This document shows, piece by piece, positions 49,827 to 52,126 of a DNA stretch of 52,126 bases. The first letter of the stretch is position 1, and each line of letters begins with the position of its first letter. The notes under the pieces were generated by a model. That model was given only the letters and a program-made list of their open reading frames with translations, did not search any database and had not been told where the DNA came from. The stretch covers positions 1 to 52,126 of the forward strand of contig CALBPG010000131.1 in the NCBI GenBank assembly GCA_937899065.1, written 5' to 3'. A program made the position numbers and the translations under genes. This DNA comes from an uncultured Allomuricauda sp. (GTDB taxonomy: Bacteria > Bacteroidota > Bacteroidia > Flavobacteriales > Flavobacteriaceae).

Positions 49827-50204
49827 ATGTTGAAGCAGTTTTATACATACGGATTTGTTTTGCTGTATTTGGTGGCCATGGCCCGTCCAGTGATGCCCCT
49901 AGCGGAATATCTTGTGTATGAAGATTATATCGCCGAGTTTTTGTGTATTAACAAGGACAACAAGACCTTGGATTGTAATGGAAAGTGTTACCTCATGCAA
50001 ATGCTTCAAGAGCAAAATGAGGAAAAGCATCATAATGTACCTCGTATTGCCATGGAGGAATATCCCATCGGCTTTGTGGAGCTTCTCGCGCTATCCTTTT
50101 CCCAAAGGGAATCCATGCATTCTGAAACAACCTTCACATATAACAATCCCTATTCGTTCCTTTTTATTTCGGAGCAGTTTCACCCACCAAGCGTCGTAGC
50201 TTAA
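49827..50204 (+). CDS. Small envelope protein with CNGKCYL motif
   Basis: 125 aa. The first 30 residues contain a hydrophobic helix (FYTYGFVLLYLVAMARPVMP), then a conserved block EFLCINKDNKTLDCNGKCYL with three Cys. The remainder is variable with His residues (KHHNV). Proteins with the CNGKCYL motif occur near metal-related genes in Bacteroidota; role unknown. It precedes the Met/His-rich outer-membrane protein by 89 bases on the same strand, which suggests a joint role in metal handling. Confidence 0.7.
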   Translation: MLKQFYTYGFVLLYLVAMARPVMPLAEYLVYEDYIAEFLCINKDNKTLDCNGKCYLMQMLQEQNEEKHHNVPRIAMEEYPIGFVELLALSFSQRESMHSETTFTYNNPYSFLFISEQFHPPSVVA

Positions 50205-50293
50205 CTTCCGTTTACTTTTTTAGCATTCCTGTTTTCTGTACCAAGTATGGAGAGAAATGGATTGCACCTCAATTCCAATAATTAAAACATCAA

Positions 50294-51313
50294 ATGAAAC
50301 ATATTTTAACCGCCATTGTTATGATGGCAACCCTTGCATTATATGCACAAGAAACTACTGACTCCATCCAAAAATGGTCTGCTGGAAGGCCGGATGGACA
50401 TGCTCCGATATCCGTTATGGGCGACCATATGCACGGAAAGGGTGAATGGATGCTCTCGTATCGCTACATGTACATGAACATGGGCGATTTAAAACAAGGA
50501 AGCGATGCCGCATCTTTTGCGGATGCCCTGGAGGATTATATGGTTACTCCAACCGAAATGCCGATGAACATGCATATGGTAGGAGCTATGTACGCTCCGA
50601 GCGATAAAATCACCATAATGGCCATGTTCAATTACTTGTCCATGGAGATGGACCATCTTACCCGAATGGGAGGAACCTTCAGTACCGAATCCAATGGTTT
50701 TGGTGATATCCAACTATCTGGTATTTACCGCTTTTTCAATCGAAACCGACAAAGTGTACATGCGCAAGTAGGGGTTTCCATTCCCACAGGAAGTATCACG
50801 GAAAGTGATGTAATCCCCGCTTCCGCGCCAAACGAAGTAGAACTCCCCTACCCAATGCAAATTGGTAGTGGAACTTTTGACACCAACTTGGCTTTGACCT
50901 ATTTGGGTCAAACCGACCAGATTTCTTGGGGTGGACAGCTTCGCGCTATTTTGCGTTTTGGGGAAAACGACAGAGATTTTCGATATGGCAACCGGCAAAA
51001 CTTGACGGGTTGGTTCGCTGTAAAAGCTGCAGACTGGTTGAGTTTTTCAACCCGTTTGGAAGCGTTGGTCGTAGGTGAAATTGATGGGGCAGACCCCAAC
51101 TTGAACCCCATGATGGTCATTACCGCAGATACCGCCAACTCTGGAGGAAACTTTTTGAACGGTGGACTGGGATTCAATGTCTACATTCCAAAAGGTGCCT
51201 TGAAAAACCTTCGCTTCGGATTTGAATTTGCAACGCCTCTTTACCAAGACGTCAACGGTATCCAGCTCAAGCAAAAGGAGACCTTGACCTTTGGAACACA
51301 ATATGCATTTTAA
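50294..51313 (+). CDS. Met/His-rich outer-membrane protein (transporter-like barrel)
   Basis: 339 aa. Signal peptide ends at ALYAQE. Residues about 35-130 are unusually rich in Met and His (VMGDHMHGKGEWMLSYRYMY, MNMGDL, then MPMNMHMVGAMY and MAMFNYLSMEMDHL), typical of copper or silver binding. The remainder has alternating beta-strand pattern and ends in FGTQYAF with a terminal Phe, as in outer-membrane barrels of the PF13557 sort. It probably senses, stores or moves copper-type metals; this is inference from composition and neighbours. Confidence 0.75.
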   Translation: MKHILTAIVMMATLALYAQETTDSIQKWSAGRPDGHAPISVMGDHMHGKGEWMLSYRYMYMNMGDLKQGSDAASFADALEDYMVTPTEMPMNMHMVGAMYAPSDKITIMAMFNYLSMEMDHLTRMGGTFSTESNGFGDIQLSGIYRFFNRNRQSVHAQVGVSIPTGSITESDVIPASAPNEVELPYPMQIGSGTFDTNLALTYLGQTDQISWGGQLRAILRFGENDRDFRYGNRQNLTGWFAVKAADWLSFSTRLEALVVGEIDGADPNLNPMMVITADTANSGGNFLNGGLGFNVYIPKGALKNLRFGFEFATPLYQDVNGIQLKQKETLTFGTQYAF

Positions 51314-51320
51314 ACTTATC

Positions 51321-51343
51321 GCCCGGAGGTGCTTCCTCCGGGC
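51321..51343 (+). terminator. Strong hairpin between the barrel gene and the DJ-1 gene
   Basis: GCCCGGAGG-TGCTT-CCTCCGGGC, a perfect nine-base GC-rich stem, eight bases after the stop. There is only a weak T-run (TAAAACTTTT), so it may be a partial terminator or an mRNA-stability element within one operon. Confidence 0.6.
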
Positions 51344-51358
51344 TAAAACTTTTACATT

Positions 51359-52126
51359 ATGAAGAAAATCTTATTATCCGTCTTTTTGGCAACCTTAGCC
51401 GTGGCTTGCCAACAAGCACAAAAAAAGCCAACAACTACAGAAAAACCTGTTCAAGAAACCGAGCAAACTCCTAAAAATAGAAATCTAAAACCCAACGGAG
51501 AGCCTTTCTCCGATGAAGAGTTGGCCAACATGAGCCATGATAAGGCTATGGAGATTTTACGTGAGGCTCCAAAAGACACTATAAACAAAATAGGCTATCT
51601 GCTCTACGATGGGTTTTTCACTTTAGATGCCATGGGTCCCTTATCCGTACTTAACAGCATTTATCCCGCAGAAAAGTATCTAATTGGCCGTCATAAAGGC
51701 ATCATAAAAAGTAATGACGGTGTTTCTTTCAGTGTAGATTTCAGTATCGAAGATATTGACCAATTGGATATTTTGGTTGTTCCAGGAGGGTTTATCCAAA
51801 CCTATCAAGCCACAAAAGATGAAGAGTTGTTGGCATGGATTCGAAAAATTGATGAAAATAGCAAATACACCATGAGTGTTTGCTCCGGCGCATGGATTTT
51901 AGGTGCTGCTGGTCTTTTGGATGGTAGAGAAGCCACCACACATTGGTATAGAGCCGAGGAAAAGCTGGCGCTCTACAATGCCAAATACGTTCGTAAAAGA
52001 TACACCAATGATGGAAAGTACTGGACCAGTGCGGGCGTTTCAGCTGGCATTGATATGAGTTTGGCCTTAGTGGATAAGATAAGAGGAAGAAAATATGCAG
52101 AGGTTTTGGCGCTAAGCATTGAATAC
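51359..52126 (+). CDS. DJ-1/PfpI-family lipoprotein (3' end outside the window)
   Basis: At least 256 aa; the frame is still open at the window end. The N-terminus is a lipoprotein signal (MKKILLSVFLATLAVAC) with Cys 17 as lipidated residue, followed by a Lys/Thr/Pro-rich linker. The domain begins at about residue 75 (INKIGYLLYDGFFTLDAMGP) and contains the nucleophile-elbow VCSGAWILGAAGLLDG and a downstream THWYR. This resembles the isonitrile-hydratase-like or AraC-associated branch of DJ-1/PfpI. An envelope-anchored member is unusual. It lies behind the metal-rich outer-membrane gene. Confidence 0.82.
   Translation, partial: MKKILLSVFLATLAVACQQAQKKPTTTEKPVQETEQTPKNRNLKPNGEPFSDEELANMSHDKAMEILREAPKDTINKIGYLLYDGFFTLDAMGPLSVLNSIYPAEKYLIGRHKGIIKSNDGVSFSVDFSIEDIDQLDILVVPGGFIQTYQATKDEELLAWIRKIDENSKYTMSVCSGAWILGAAGLLDGREATTHWYRAEEKLALYNAKYVRKRYTNDGKYWTSAGVSAGIDMSLALVDKIRGRKYAEVLALSIEY

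Noticed and set aside
1..52126. tRNA/rRNA genes, CRISPR arrays, transposases, phage or integron parts, defence systems
   Set aside because: Looked for by eye on both strands; no cloverleaf with CCA-type ends, no regular spacer repeats and no transposase, integrase or defence-type proteins were seen.

Overview
The window reads as chromosome of a marine Flavobacteriaceae (Bacteroidota) member, roughly of the Muricauda/Maribacter type. This rests on gene families (DUF4301, DUF3127, DUF4199, PL-type TonB receptors, a CarboxypepD_reg-plug receptor, LytTR/LytS pair, an L21 with a helical C-terminal extension), on gene order, and on Bacteroidota-style promoters (TAnnTTTG -7 boxes). It is almost all coding. 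No rRNA, tRNA, CRISPR array, insertion sequence or phage gene was seen.

Layout. 1-2.9 kb: uppP, truB, a TonB-like periplasmic protein and a thioredoxin-family gene cut by an in-frame TAG. 3.0-10.3 kb (minus): a phytase-like lipoprotein, then an operon TetR > ABC half-exporter > HlyD > TolC > YitT; the exporter ATPase domain has lost most catalytic motifs. 10.5-11.6 kb: two diverged secreted paralogues and a CutA-like protein. 11.7-16.4 kb: a Thermus-type isocitrate dehydrogenase with a small partner gene, a LysR regulator, then a small membrane protein, a paralogue of the small partner, and the bicarbonate transporter SbtA. 16.4-23.8 kb: tag, two envelope proteins, aat, an AtoE-like transporter, DUF3127, a histidine kinase with a zinc-ribbon membrane protein, HIT, greA with a hairpin leader, and a Rieske-fold lipoprotein. 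23.8-27.4 kb: ATP-grasp enzyme and a TonB receptor behind a TPP riboswitch. 27.5-31.7 kb: hybrid histidine kinase, convergent NtrC-type regulator, and a PepSY-like secreted protein with a candidate sigma-54 promoter. 31.7-32.4 kb: a gene-poor stretch with two tiny membrane-protein ORFs and several terminators. 32.4-36.0 kb: a translationally coupled operon of a YkoF/MTH1187-type thiamine-binding protein, PnuC, a NadR-like kinase and DUF4301, preceded by a phosphopantetheinyl transferase. 36.1-44.5 kb: ahcY, a reductase-like SDR, LytTR/LytS facing a TonB receptor across direct-repeat operators, an SDR and a DinB-like protein. 44.5-52.1 kb: rpmA/rplU, DUF4199, an active/inactive M16 peptidase pair, a DMT exporter, and a metal-flavoured trio (CNGKCYL protein, Met/His-rich outer-membrane protein, DJ-1/PfpI lipoprotein cut by the window end).

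The most interesting unit is 11.6-16.0 kb. The promoters of the isocitrate dehydrogenase operon and of the sbtA operon share an ungapped 46-bp block (33/46 identical, same distance to the ATG) with a LysR-type T-N11-A inverted repeat at the first. Each operon also carries one member of the same small-protein family. I infer a LysR-controlled inorganic-carbon/2-oxoglutarate module in which bicarbonate import and isocitrate dehydrogenase are co-regulated, each with a small paralogous partner of unknown function. A second theme is thiamine: the TPP riboswitch on one TonB receptor and the thiamine-binding/PnuC/kinase operon 8 kb away look like parts of one salvage route.
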